From Lentzea cavernae (GTDB taxonomy: Bacteria; Actinomycetota; Actinomycetes; Mycobacteriales; Pseudonocardiaceae): a stretch of DNA of 64,000 nucleotides. Each line of letters begins with the position of its first letter. The first letter of the stretch is position 1. The stretch spans positions 1 to 64,000 of the forward strand of contig NZ_BNAR01000023.1 of NCBI RefSeq assembly GCF_014653695.1, read 5' to 3'. The translations under genes and the position numbers were made by a program. Positions 34,738 through 43,608 of this stretch are shown piece after piece. Under the pieces are notes generated by a model. That model did no database searches, had not been told where the DNA came from, and saw nothing but the letters and a program-made list of their open reading frames with translations.

Positions 34738-35226
34738 CTACGAGGCGGTGGCGAGAACTTCGTCGAGGAGAACCTCGGCCTTGTCCTCGTCGGTGCCCTC
34801 GGCCAGCGCCAGCTCGCTGACCAGTATCTGCCGCGCCTTCGCCAGCATCCGCTTCTCGCCGGCGGAAAGCCCGCGATCCTTTTCGCGCCGCCAGAGGTCG
34901 CGCACCACTTCCGCAACCTTGTTCACGTCGCCGGAGGCGAGCTTCTCAAGGTTGGCCTTGTACCGCCGAGACCAGTTGGTCGGCTCCTCGGTGTGGGGAG
35001 CACGCAAGACCTCGAAAACCTTGTCGAGCCCTTCCTGGCCGACAACGTCACGCACGCCTACGATTTCGGCGTTGTCAGCGGGAACCCGAACGGTGAGGTC
35101 GCCCTGCGCTACCTTGAGAACGAGGTACTTCTTCTCCTCGCCCTTGATCACGCGGGTCTCGATTGCTTCGATGAGAGCGGCACCGTGGTGCGGGTAGACG
35201 ACGGTCTCTCCGACCTTGAAAACCAT
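34738..35226 (-). CDS. carD: CarD-family RNA polymerase-binding regulator
   Basis: 162 residues, full length. The N-terminal RNAP beta-interacting Tudor-like domain (FKVGETVVYPHHGAALIEA) is followed by a helical DNA-binding domain with the minor-groove Trp (THTEEPTNWSRRYK region) and LWRREKDRGLSAGEKRML. It stabilises open complexes at rRNA and housekeeping promoters. A TAGGAT -10-like hexamer lies at 35254-35259 on the minus strand, about 28 bp before the ATG. Confidence 0.95.
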   Translation of the reverse strand: MVFKVGETVVYPHHGAALIEAIETRVIKGEEKKYLVLKVAQGDLTVRVPADNAEIVGVRDVVGQEGLDKVFEVLRAPHTEEPTNWSRRYKANLEKLASGDVNKVAEVVRDLWRREKDRGLSAGEKRMLAKARQILVSELALAEGTDEDKAEVLLDEVLATAS

Positions 35227-35456
35227 GTGTCCTCTGCCCCTTTCGATAGCTCCATCCTAACACGTCCGGCAACCCTCCGATTGCTGCTCGATGATCCGTT
35301 AGTGCTGGTCAGGGCCATGCGGGGGGTTGACAAACCACCTGTTCGCGTGCAAGGTACGTCTCACCGAAGATCGACTGGCAGCCCAACGCGTCCTCGATTC
35401 GGGCCCCGGTTAGGCTCCTTGCCTGGTGGTTGTTCCCTAGGAAGGACGCTGGAGCC

Positions 35457-36287
35457 GTGAACTCAGGAGTGTCTCGCCGGTTTATCGTGACGGCAGCGCT
35501 GGCCGCTGGCCTCGGCCTGGTGGCGGTCGGCTGCAGCGCCGGTCAGGTCACCCAGACCGACACCCAGGTCGCCGCCGTCGACGGGGCGAGCGGCAACGCC
35601 GGCCCGATCGCCGTGCGCAACGTCATGCTCGCCTTCCCGCCGGACGGCAACCGGTACCACGACGGCGAGGACGCGCCGCTGACGTTCGTCATCGCGAACT
35701 CGGGTGAGAACCCGGACAAGCTGCTGTCGATCAAGTCGGACGCCTCCGAGGCCGAGGCCGAGGTCGTCGGTGCCAAGGAGATCCCGGCGCGGTTCGCGCT
35801 GCGCGCCGAGTACGACGCGTCGAAGGCACCGACGAAGACCTCGTCGCCGTCGTCCTCCAAGGCCTCCTCGTCGGTCGTGCCGACCTCGGGCGCGCCGTCG
35901 TCGAACGCGGGCACCCCGTCCTCGGGTGTGGGCACGCCGTCCTCCAACGCGTCGTCGAACCCGTCGTCGAACCCCGCCTCGAACTCCGGGACGCCGTCGT
36001 CGAACGCCTCGGGCGTGTCGTCCACGGGCTCCCCGTCGAACTCGTCCGCGGCGTCCTCGACCGGTCGCCCGTCGAACTCCTCCGCCGCGCCGACGGCGGT
36101 CGACCCCGACCTCGAGGTGCTGCAGATCCGCTGCACGCTCAAGAAGCTGAACCGCGACGTGGTGGCGGCCCAGACCGTCAAGATCACGTTCCTGTTCGAG
36201 AAGGCCGGCTCGCTGACGCTCGAGGTGCCCGTGGCGCCGTCCGACCACAAGCGCACGAGCGAGAACCACGAGTCCGGCGGCCACTGA
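35457..36287 (+). CDS. lpqE: LpqE-like exported lipoprotein
   Basis: 276 residues from the GTG at 35457 (a second GTG at 35469 is possible). Signal peptide with lipobox VAVGC-SAGQ; the segment SAGQVTQTDTQVAAVDG resembles M. tuberculosis LpqE (Rv3584), which also lies between carD and radA. A copper-chaperone-like (PCu(A)C-type) beta domain probably follows. A low-complexity Ser/Pro/Asn linker (about 125-215) with GTPSSN and GSPSNSS repeats interrupts the domain before a C-terminal LQIRCTLKKLNRD part. Function unproven. Confidence 0.75.
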   Translation: MNSGVSRRFIVTAALAAGLGLVAVGCSAGQVTQTDTQVAAVDGASGNAGPIAVRNVMLAFPPDGNRYHDGEDAPLTFVIANSGENPDKLLSIKSDASEAEAEVVGAKEIPARFALRAEYDASKAPTKTSSPSSSKASSSVVPTSGAPSSNAGTPSSGVGTPSSNASSNPSSNPASNSGTPSSNASGVSSTGSPSNSSAASSTGRPSNSSAAPTAVDPDLEVLQIRCTLKKLNRDVVAAQTVKITFLFEKAGSLTLEVPVAPSDHKRTSENHESGGH

Positions 36288-36304
36288 GCCCCCTGACGCA
36301 CGAG

Positions 36305-36338
36305 AACGCCGCCCCTGAGCTTCAGGGGCGGCGTTTTT
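36305..36338 (+). terminator. Intrinsic terminator after lpqE
   Basis: Perfect 14-bp stem AACGCCGCCCCTGA (36305-36318) with TCAGGGGCGGCGTT (36322-36335) and a run of five T. It also serves as a barrier for the convergent DoxX gene. Confidence 0.92.
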
Positions 36339-36345
36339 CGTTGTC

Positions 36346-36774
36346 CTAGCGGGCCTGCAGCATCGGGCGGAACTTGTCGCGGTAGGCCCACGCCAGACCG
36401 ATCTCCGCGGCGACCACGAGCAGCGCCATGACCATGCCGCTCGGCTCCAGGAAGACGTGGAACAGGAAGATGTTCACGATCACCGGGGCGAGCAGGGCCA
36501 GCGCCAGCGGCACGAACCGGCCGACGACGAGCAGGACGCCGGAGACCAGCTGGACGCCGGACAGGAGCTGCACCATGTACCCGGTGGCGTAGAGCGCGGT
36601 GTTGAACGCGACGCCGTCCGCCGCCATCGTGCTGGGGTCCGGGGCGGGCATGAACATGATGAAGCCGTTCAGGCCGGTCGTGGCGAACAGGAGTCCGGTC
36701 AGCACGCGGGTGACGACGGTGGCGTAGCGGCCGAGGGCGAACTTGCGGGTCTGCGTCGCGGTTGCGGTGCTCAC
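36346..36774 (-). CDS. DoxX-family membrane protein
   Basis: 142 residues with four predicted helices, starting from the GTG at 36774 with GGAGGA 4 nt upstream. Features RVLTGLLFATTGLNGF and QLLSGVQLVSGVLLVVGRF are typical of the DoxX/DoxD family, linked to quinone or redox-stress membrane complexes. Substrate unknown. Divergent from radA. Confidence 0.8.
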   Translation of the reverse strand: MSTATATQTRKFALGRYATVVTRVLTGLLFATTGLNGFIMFMPAPDPSTMAADGVAFNTALYATGYMVQLLSGVQLVSGVLLVVGRFVPLALALLAPVIVNIFLFHVFLEPSGMVMALLVVAAEIGLAWAYRDKFRPMLQAR

Positions 36775-36929
36775 TGCGTCCTCCAGGTGTGTTGTGTCCT
36801 TCCACTGATGCGTCGAACGGGCACCGCGCCGGATCGACAAACCTGCCGCGAAAATCTTGGAATTCTCTTCGGAACGGCTCTGACCTGCGACGCGCGTTTC
36901 TGTCGGTGTCGTGCTCTAACGTTCGGTCC

Positions 36930-38357
36930 GTGGCGAAGACAGCGCGGCCGATCTTCCGTTGTGCCGAGTGCGGGCACGAGGTGGCGAAGTGGTTCGGCCG
37001 CTGCCCCGAGTGCCAGGCCTGGGGCAGCATCGAGGAACGCGGCACCGGGTCGGTGACGCGCGTGGTGGCGGGCGCGCCGACTTCCAAGGCGCGGCCGATC
37101 GGCGAGGTCGACATCGAGTCGGCGCGGGCGCTCTCCACGGGCGTAAGCGAGTTCGACCGGGTGCTGGGCGGCGGTCTGGTGCCGGGTGCCGTCGTGCTGC
37201 TGGCCGGTGAGCCCGGCGTGGGCAAGTCGACGTTGTTGCTGGAGACGGCGCACCGCTGGGCCGAGTCGCACGGCCGTTGCCTCTACGTCACGGGCGAGGA
37301 GTCGGCCGGGCAGGTGCGCCTGCGCGCCGAGCGCACCGGCAACCTCCACCCCGAGATGTACCTGGCGGCCGAGAGCGAGCTCAGCGCGTTGCTCGGGCAG
37401 GTCGACCAGGTGAAGCCGTCGATGCTGATCGTCGACTCCATCCAGACCATGTCCACGGTGAGCGTCGAGGGCGTGCCCGGCGGCGTCACACAGGTGCGCA
37501 CCGTCGCATCAGGACTGATCGCGATGGCCAAGGAACGCGGCCTGCCGGTAGTCCTGGTAGGACACGTCACGAAGGACGGATCCGTTGCGGGGCCCAGGGT
37601 TCTGGAGCACCTCGTCGACGTGGTGCTCCAGTTCGAGGGCGACCGCCACTCCAGCCTGCGGCTGCTGCGCGGCATCAAGAACCGCTACGGCGCGGCGGAC
37701 GAGGTCGGCTGCTTCGAACTCCGCGACGACGGCATCGCGTGCGTGCCGGACCCGTCGGGGCTCTTCCTCACCCGGCGCGAGAAGGCCGTCGAGGGCACCT
37801 GCGTCACGGTGATCGTCGAGGGCAAGCGCCCGATGCTCGGCGAGGTGCAGGCGCTGGTGGCCAAGACCAACCTGCCGGCCCCCAGGCGCGCGGTGAGCGG
37901 CCTCGACTCGGCGCGCATCTCGATGGCCCTGGCCGTGCTGGAGAAGCGCGGCAAGGTCAACCTGTTCCAGAAGGACGTCTTCACCGCCACCGTCGGCGGC
38001 ATGCGCCTCGTCGAACCGGCCGCGGACCTCGCGGTGGTGCTGGCGGTCGCCTCGGCGGAACGCGAGATCGCCCTGCCCGCCGACCTGGTGGTGCTGGGCG
38101 AGGTCGGGCTGGCAGGCGAGATCCGGCGCGTCAACGGCGTCGGCAAGCGCCTCAGCGAGGCCGCGCGGCTCGGGTTCAAGAAGGCCCTTGTGCCGCCGGA
38201 CCACGGACCGCTGCCCGACGGGGTGCGCGCGCTGGTGGCGAACGACCTGGTGTCGGCGCTGGAGGTGCTCGGGCTGAACCGGAAGCGGAGCAGCAAGGGT
38301 GACGGCGGTAAGGGCGATGGCGGCAAGGGTGACGACAGCAGGGGCGACGACGACTGA
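36930..38357 (+). CDS. radA: DNA repair protein RadA
   Basis: 475 residues. Four-Cys zinc finger (C11, C14, C25, C28), Walker A GEPGVGKST (93-101), the RadA-specific KNRYG motif and a Lon-protease-like C-terminal domain. It is a RecA-like helicase for branch migration. The tail is an acidic/basic repeat GDGGKGDGGKGDD. The GTG at 36930 has no clear ribosome site. disA, normally the next gene in this synteny block, is absent here. Confidence 0.94.
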   Translation: MAKTARPIFRCAECGHEVAKWFGRCPECQAWGSIEERGTGSVTRVVAGAPTSKARPIGEVDIESARALSTGVSEFDRVLGGGLVPGAVVLLAGEPGVGKSTLLLETAHRWAESHGRCLYVTGEESAGQVRLRAERTGNLHPEMYLAAESELSALLGQVDQVKPSMLIVDSIQTMSTVSVEGVPGGVTQVRTVASGLIAMAKERGLPVVLVGHVTKDGSVAGPRVLEHLVDVVLQFEGDRHSSLRLLRGIKNRYGAADEVGCFELRDDGIACVPDPSGLFLTRREKAVEGTCVTVIVEGKRPMLGEVQALVAKTNLPAPRRAVSGLDSARISMALAVLEKRGKVNLFQKDVFTATVGGMRLVEPAADLAVVLAVASAEREIALPADLVVLGEVGLAGEIRRVNGVGKRLSEAARLGFKKALVPPDHGPLPDGVRALVANDLVSALEVLGLNRKRSSKGDGGKGDGGKGDDSRGDDD

Positions 38358-38394
38358 GCTGGTGTCGCGTCGCGGTGGCTTGGGCGGACGCGCC

Positions 38395-38644
38395 GTGGTG
38401 CGGGCGGTCGCGGCAGGCCGCGCGCGGTGGCGCTGGGCAGCGCGCGTGGGGATGCGAGGTGGCGCCGCGTGGCCGGGGTGGTGCAGGCGGTCGCGGGAGG
38501 CCGTGTGTGGTCGCGCGGTGGTGCCGTGTGGCCGGGGTGGACGCGCGGTGGTGCGGGCGATCGCGGGGCGGCAGCGCGTGCGGGTGTGCGCGGTGCCGCG
38601 TGGCTGGGGTAGGGCGCGGGGTGGTGCAGGCGGTCGCGGCCGTC
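38395..38644. repeat. Degenerate repeat, period about 70-83 bp
   Basis: A 24-bp core (GTGGTGCRGGCGRTCGCGG plus five variable bases) occurs at 38395-38418, 38478-38501, 38548-38571 and 38621-38644. Related fragments such as GCCGCGTGGCCGGGGTGG lie between them. Confidence 0.75.
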
Positions 38645-38853
38645 TGCGCGGTGGCGCCGGGCCGCGCGTGCGTGGTCGCACCAGGACCTGCGTGGTTGCA
38701 GACCAGGGACGTGGTCCGGGCGGGCGGTGCGTGCGGGGAAGCGCCGTGCCGCGCGTGGCGGCGCCAAGGACCTGCGTGGCGCGTAGCCGGGACCATGCGC
38801 CGTCCGCTGCGGTGCGGGGACCAGACCGTCCCGGCTGTCGTCCCCACCCGACC

Positions 38854-38929
38854 CGCGCGAGCCCGCCAAGGGCTCCCGAACAGCCCGGCCTCGCGCGAGC
38901 CCGCCAGCGCTCCCGAACGGCCCGGCGCG
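38854..38929. repeat. 38-bp tandem duplication
   Basis: Two adjacent copies beginning CGCGCGAGCCCGCCA and containing CTCCCGAAC and GCCCGGC, offset by 38 bp (38854 and 38892), with a few substitutions. Confidence 0.75.
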
Positions 38930-38961
38930 GGCGCCCGCACGGGCCGTGATCGAATTACCCG

Positions 38962-39495
38962 GTGTTGGGGAGACACGACAGCGAGATCGGTGAGTTGTTG
39001 CGGTTCGCGGCGTCCATGGTGCCCGCGGAGGTGCGCAACGCCGACCTGCTCGACTACCTGGACCTCGAGGAGTGGGAGCTGGTCCTCCACCACCTGGGCG
39101 AGTTCGACGGCCACACCTGGCAGACGCCGCGCTTCTGGGCCCTGCTGGCCGAAGCCGCGATCCAGATGGACCAGGACGACGCCTGGTTCCAGTGGCGGTG
39201 CGTGGAGTCGATCCAAGGCCTGCTGCGGGTGGAGCTGACGCTGTCCGTCGAGGCGGAACCGTTGCGGGCCAGGGGAGAGCGCCCGATGTGGGACGTCACG
39301 GGCAGGCAGCAGCGGGTGGCCGCGTTGTGGATCGAGTCCAAGCCGGTGCTCAACCCCGGCGAGCGCGCCACGGCGCGGCTGAGGCCGTTCGTGCCGCCCG
39401 CGTGGGCGCATCTGATCCGGGGCGACGTGATCACGTTGCACGGGAGTTCGCCGGGCATGGCGAAGATCATCGAAAAAGTACCGCCGCGGCCCTAG
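38962..39495 (+). CDS. Hypothetical protein
   Basis: 177 residues from the GTG at 38962. The N-terminal 75 residues are helical and acidic (LLDYLDLEEWELVLHHLGE). The C-terminal half looks like a small beta barrel (ELTLSVEAEPLR, ARLRPFVPPAWAHLIRGDVITLHG), with a weak resemblance to elongation-factor Tu barrel domains. Good wobble bias supports a real gene. It converges with the trehalose fusion gene. No family was recognised. Confidence 0.6.
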   Translation: MLGRHDSEIGELLRFAASMVPAEVRNADLLDYLDLEEWELVLHHLGEFDGHTWQTPRFWALLAEAAIQMDQDDAWFQWRCVESIQGLLRVELTLSVEAEPLRARGERPMWDVTGRQQRVAALWIESKPVLNPGERATARLRPFVPPAWAHLIRGDVITLHGSSPGMAKIIEKVPPRP

Positions 39496-39525
39496 GAGGA
39501 CCGCGGCGGCAGCAGAACTACTGGA

Positions 39526-42057
39526 TCACTGCGAGAGCAGCTGGGCGCAGCGGATCAGGCCCAGGTGCGAGTACGCCTGCGGGTGGTTGCCCAGCGAGCG
39601 CTCGGCGACCGGGTCGTACTCCTCGGGCAGCAGGCCGGTGGGGCCCGCGGCCGCGACGATCTGGCCGAACAGCTCCTCGGCTTCCGTGCGACGACCGGTC
39701 AGGAGATAGGACTCGATCATCCAGGCGGCGCAGAGGTGGAAGCCGCCCTCGTCGCCCGGCAGGCCGTCGTCCCGCTTGTAGCGGTACACGGTCGAGCCGG
39801 ACCGCAGCTCGGCCTCGATGGCCGTCACCGTCGACTGGAAGCGCTCGTCGGTGGGGTCGATGAGGCCTGACAGGCCGACGAACAAGGACGCCGCGTCGAG
39901 GTCGTCGCCGTCGTAGGCCGTTGTGAACGACTGGACCTCGTCGTTCCAGCCGTTCTTCAGCACGTCCGTGGAGATCGTGTCGCGCAGCGGGACCCACGAG
40001 GGGTCCAGTTCCCGGCCGAACTGCTCGCCGAGCTTGATCGCGCGGTCGATGGTCAGCCAGCACATGACCTTCGAGTACACGTGGTGGCGCGGCGCGTGCC
40101 GCTCCTCCCAGATGCCGTGGTCGGGCTCGTGCCAGCGCCGCGAGACGGCCTCGGCCATGGCCTGGACCATCGTCCAGTCCGCGTCCGACAGCGCACCGCG
40201 GGCGGTGGCCAGGGACACCACCAGGTCGACGACCGGGCCGAACACGTCGAGCTGCACCTGCTGGTTCGCGAGGTTGCCCACGCGGACCGGGCGGGAGCCT
40301 GCGTAGCCGGGCAGCGACTCGATGACGGCCTCGGCGCCCAGCTGGGTGCCGTGCAGCGTGTACAGCGGGTGCAGGCGTTCCGGGCCGGGGATGGTCTCCA
40401 GGACGCCGTGCAGCCACGCCAGGAAGCCGTCGGCCTCCGCGTACGAGCCCACCGACACCAGGGCGGCGGCGGTCATCGCGCCGTCGCGCAGCCAGCAGTA
40501 GCGGTAGTCCCAGTTGCGGACGCCGCCGAGCTCCTCCGGCAGTGACGTGGTCGCCGCCGCCATGATCGAGCCGGAGTCCTTGTGCACCAGGCCGCGCAGC
40601 GTCAGCGCCGAGCGCAGCACCAGGTCCGTCTGCACCTTCGGCAGGTGCAGGCCCGCCGCCCAGTCCGACCAGTAGCCCGCGGCGCGGTCACGGCGGACCG
40701 ACTCGGGCGAGGCGTGCTCGGAGAGGTCGTCGGTGCCGCAACGCAGCTCCAGCGTCACCGACGCGCCCTCACGCGGGCGCACGACGGCGCGTGCGGTCTC
40801 CTGCACGCCGTCCGAGGTGATCTCCCAGTCGACGCCGGGCGAACGCAGCACCATCGGGTCCGAGGTGCCGACGATCCGCAGGCCGTCGCGCTCGCGCAGC
40901 AGCCGCACCGGCACCTGCCCGAACTCGGGCCGCGGCGCGAACGTGATCACCGCGTTGGTCGAGCCGGAGATCCGGCGCACCAGGTCCGTGCGGTGCGAGG
41001 CGAGGTCGTGCTCCAGGTAGTCCGTCACCAGGAGCCGCGACCAGCGGGTCTCCACGATCATCGTGCCCGGCAGGTAGCGCTGGCCCAGTGGCAGCGACCC
41101 GTGCTCCGGCTTGATCGAGAAGTGACCCGCGGCCGGTCCGCCGAGCAGGTCCGCGAAGATCGCCGCGGAGTCCGGCTCGGGGTGGCACAGCCAGTTGACT
41201 TTCGCGTCCGGGGTCACCAGGGCCACGGACCGCTCATTGGCGAGCATGGTCAAGCGCTCGATCGGGACGGCCTGGTCGCCGTGCAGCCACGCGCGGCGCT
41301 CCTCCAGGAGGAACGCCAGCACCGTCGCCACGTCGGACGGGTCGCTCACGTAGTGCTGGGCCAGCGACTCGCCGGCACCCACGCGGATGCCGAGGTCGGG
41401 GCCGGACAGGCGCGCGAACGCCTTCTCGTCCGTCACGTCGTCGCCCAGGAAGATCGCCGCGGTGGCGCCGACCTGGTGGCGCAGGATGTCGAGCGCCTGG
41501 CCCTTGTTGGTCTCGACGACGGCCAGTTCGATGACGGCCTTGCCCTCGGTGACCTGCACGCCTTCCCAGGTGCACGGGCCGGAGCGGACGGCGGAGAGCA
41601 CCGCCTCACCGATGGCCTCGGACGCGGCACGACGCACGTGCACGGCGACCGAGGCGGGCTTCACCTCGAGCTGGACGCCCTCCTGGCCTTCGGCGATCTG
41701 CTCCAGCTCGGCTTCGAGCCTGCGCAGCAACGCCTTGGCGCCGGCGTCCAGCGCGTGGACGAAGCCGACGTCGAACTCGGAGCCGTGCGACCCGACGAGG
41801 TGGACCTCGCCGGGCAGTCGGGACAGCGTGGCCAGGTCGCGCAGGGCGCGTCCCGAGATCACGGCTGATGTGGTCTCGTGCAGCGACGCCAGCGAACGCA
41901 GCGCGTTCACCGACTCCGGGAGCGGGCGGGCCTGCTCCGGGTCGGCCACGATCGGAGCGAGTGTTCCGTCGTAGTCGCTCGCGACTAGAAGTCGAGGGGT
42001 ACGGGCGAGCTGCACGATCGCTCTGCGCAGTTCGGCGGGGAGGGCCTCGGCGGTCAA
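39526..42057 (-). CDS. Trehalose-6-phosphate phosphatase fused to GH15 trehalase-like domain
   Basis: 843 residues. Residues about 22-255 are OtsB: HAD motif I SDYDGTLAPI (Asp28, Asp30) and motif IV GDDVTDE (205-211). Residues about 265-843 are a GH15 (alpha/alpha)6 enzyme with the trehalase-type signatures RNWDYRYCWLRDGAM and NLANQQVQLDVFG, the acidic LLPEEYDP and the closing QAYSHLGLI. One chain would thus make trehalose from its phosphate and carry a trehalose-hydrolysing-type domain. It starts at a TTG supported by GGAGGG, 47 bp after otsA. Confidence 0.88.
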   Translation of the reverse strand: MTAEALPAELRRAIVQLARTPRLLVASDYDGTLAPIVADPEQARPLPESVNALRSLASLHETTSAVISGRALRDLATLSRLPGEVHLVGSHGSEFDVGFVHALDAGAKALLRRLEAELEQIAEGQEGVQLEVKPASVAVHVRRAASEAIGEAVLSAVRSGPCTWEGVQVTEGKAVIELAVVETNKGQALDILRHQVGATAAIFLGDDVTDEKAFARLSGPDLGIRVGAGESLAQHYVSDPSDVATVLAFLLEERRAWLHGDQAVPIERLTMLANERSVALVTPDAKVNWLCHPEPDSAAIFADLLGGPAAGHFSIKPEHGSLPLGQRYLPGTMIVETRWSRLLVTDYLEHDLASHRTDLVRRISGSTNAVITFAPRPEFGQVPVRLLRERDGLRIVGTSDPMVLRSPGVDWEITSDGVQETARAVVRPREGASVTLELRCGTDDLSEHASPESVRRDRAAGYWSDWAAGLHLPKVQTDLVLRSALTLRGLVHKDSGSIMAAATTSLPEELGGVRNWDYRYCWLRDGAMTAAALVSVGSYAEADGFLAWLHGVLETIPGPERLHPLYTLHGTQLGAEAVIESLPGYAGSRPVRVGNLANQQVQLDVFGPVVDLVVSLATARGALSDADWTMVQAMAEAVSRRWHEPDHGIWEERHAPRHHVYSKVMCWLTIDRAIKLGEQFGRELDPSWVPLRDTISTDVLKNGWNDEVQSFTTAYDGDDLDAASLFVGLSGLIDPTDERFQSTVTAIEAELRSGSTVYRYKRDDGLPGDEGGFHLCAAWMIESYLLTGRRTEAEELFGQIVAAAGPTGLLPEEYDPVAERSLGNHPQAYSHLGLIRCAQLLSQ

Positions 42058-42104
42058 CGCCCCTCCAGGAGCACTTGATGGGTCATGGGCAGGTCTGAAA
42101 GGAT

Positions 42105-43538
42105 TCAGACCGAGGTCTGCGTGCCCAACGCCTCCAGGAACGACCTTGCCCAGCGATCAACGTCGTGGGTGAGGACTTGGCGGCGCAGCGCGCGCATCCT
42201 ACGGCGGCCTTCGGCAGGATCGATGTCGAGGGCGGCCTGAAGAGCGTTCTTGACACCGTCCAGGTCATGGGGGTTCACCAGGAACGCGCTGGTCAGTTCT
42301 GCTGCAGCACCGGCGAACTCGCTGAGCACCAGAGCTCCGCCAAGATCATATCGGCAGGCCACGTACTCCTTGCACACGAGGTTCATTCCGTCCCGAACGG
42401 GCGTGACGACCATGACGTCCGCCGCGCTCATGAACGCGACGAGCTCCTCGCGGTTCACCGACTGGTGCAGGTAGTGCACGACGGGCTTGCCGACCCGCCC
42501 GAACTCGCCGTTGATGCGCCCGACGGACTGCTCGATGTCCTGGCGCATCGTCTTGTAGTGGTCGACCCGCTCACGGCTGGGCGTGGCGAGCTGGATCATC
42601 GCGACGTCCTCGGGGTCGACGCGTCCGTCCGCGATGAGCTCGTAGAGAGCGCGGATCCGGACGTCGATGCCCTTCGTGTAGTCGAGGCGGTCCACGCCCA
42701 ACAGGATGCGCTTGGGGTTGCCGAGATCCGCTCGAATCTGCTTCGCGCGGGCCTGGGTGTCCTTGCGCCGGGCCACGGCGTCGAGGCCCGCGCTGTCGAT
42801 CGAGATCGGGAACGCGCCGACGCGCACCGTGCGGTCGCCGACCTGCACGACACCCGGCCGGGTGCGCACGCCGACGGTGCCGCGGCTGGGCTCCAGGCCG
42901 ACGAGGCGGCGGGCCAGCCAGAGGAAGTTCTGCGCGCCGCCGGGCCGGTGGAAGCCCACCAGGTCGGCGCCGAGCAGGCCCCGGATGATCTCCGTGCGCC
43001 ACGGGAGCTGCATGAACAGTTCGACCGGCGGGAACGGGATGTGCAGGAAGAAGCCGATCTTGAGGTCGGGCCGCTGCTCGCGCAGCATCGCCGGGACGAG
43101 CTGCAGCTGGTAGTCCTGGATCCACACCGTCGCGCCCTGCGCGGCCACCTTCGCGGTCGCGTCGGCGAAGCGCTGGTTGACCTTCACGTAGGTGTTCCAC
43201 CAGTGGCGGTGGAAGGCGGGCTGCGCCACGACGTCGTGGTAGAGCGGCCAGAGCGTGCCGTTGGAGAAGCCCTCGTAGTAGTCCTCGACCTCCTTGGAGG
43301 ACAGCTCGACCGGGTGCAGCAGCAGGCCGTCGTCCTCGAAGGGCGCCACCTCGGCGTCCGCGACGCCGGGCCAGCCGACCCACGCGCCGCTGTGTGAGCG
43401 GAGGAACGGCTCGAGAGCGCTCACCAGCCCTCCGGGGCTGTGCTTCCAGCGCTCTGTTCCGTCGGGCAAGCGCTCCAGGTCAACCGGGAGCCTGTTGGCC
43501 ACGACTACGAATTCCGCCCCGTTCTCGCCAATGTCCAT
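42105..43538 (-). CDS. otsA: Trehalose-6-phosphate synthase
   Basis: 477 residues, GT20 family. N-terminal substrate loop FVVVANRLPVDLE, VWIQDYQLQLVPAMLRE, FFLHIPFPP, GVDRLDYTKGID and the nucleotide-sugar site VTPVRDGMNLVCKEY. It joins a glucosyl nucleotide to glucose-6-phosphate. The ATG at 43538 follows an in-frame GTG at 43544. Co-transcribed with the OtsB-GH15 gene. Confidence 0.93.
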   Translation of the reverse strand: MDIGENGAEFVVVANRLPVDLERLPDGTERWKHSPGGLVSALEPFLRSHSGAWVGWPGVADAEVAPFEDDGLLLHPVELSSKEVEDYYEGFSNGTLWPLYHDVVAQPAFHRHWWNTYVKVNQRFADATAKVAAQGATVWIQDYQLQLVPAMLREQRPDLKIGFFLHIPFPPVELFMQLPWRTEIIRGLLGADLVGFHRPGGAQNFLWLARRLVGLEPSRGTVGVRTRPGVVQVGDRTVRVGAFPISIDSAGLDAVARRKDTQARAKQIRADLGNPKRILLGVDRLDYTKGIDVRIRALYELIADGRVDPEDVAMIQLATPSRERVDHYKTMRQDIEQSVGRINGEFGRVGKPVVHYLHQSVNREELVAFMSAADVMVVTPVRDGMNLVCKEYVACRYDLGGALVLSEFAGAAAELTSAFLVNPHDLDGVKNALQAALDIDPAEGRRRMRALRRQVLTHDVDRWARSFLEALGTQTSV

Positions 43539-43608
43539 GCTCACAAATGCCCACGTTAGTGCCGACGCGAACGTGTCGCGTGTCGTGTAACGGCCATCAC
43601 AAGGAGGT

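Larger units (their letters stand above)
38358..38961. other. 604-bp repetitive G-rich region in the disA position
   Basis: No gene was called. Open frames here are translations of low-complexity repeats rich in Arg, Gly and Ala, and none resembles DisA (no DGA or GTRHR motifs). The plus strand is strongly G-rich to about 38800 and then C-rich. Contains the repeats described at 38395-38644 and 38854-38929. Confidence 0.7.

Noticed and set aside
38375..38960. Overlapping open frames after radA, possible disA remnant
   Set aside because: They are translations of G-rich repeats; no DisA motif could be recognised in any frame.
40582..41868. Long plus-strand frame within the trehalose fusion gene
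   Set aside because: Shadow of the OtsB-GH15 gene, whose catalytic motifs are unambiguous on the other strand.
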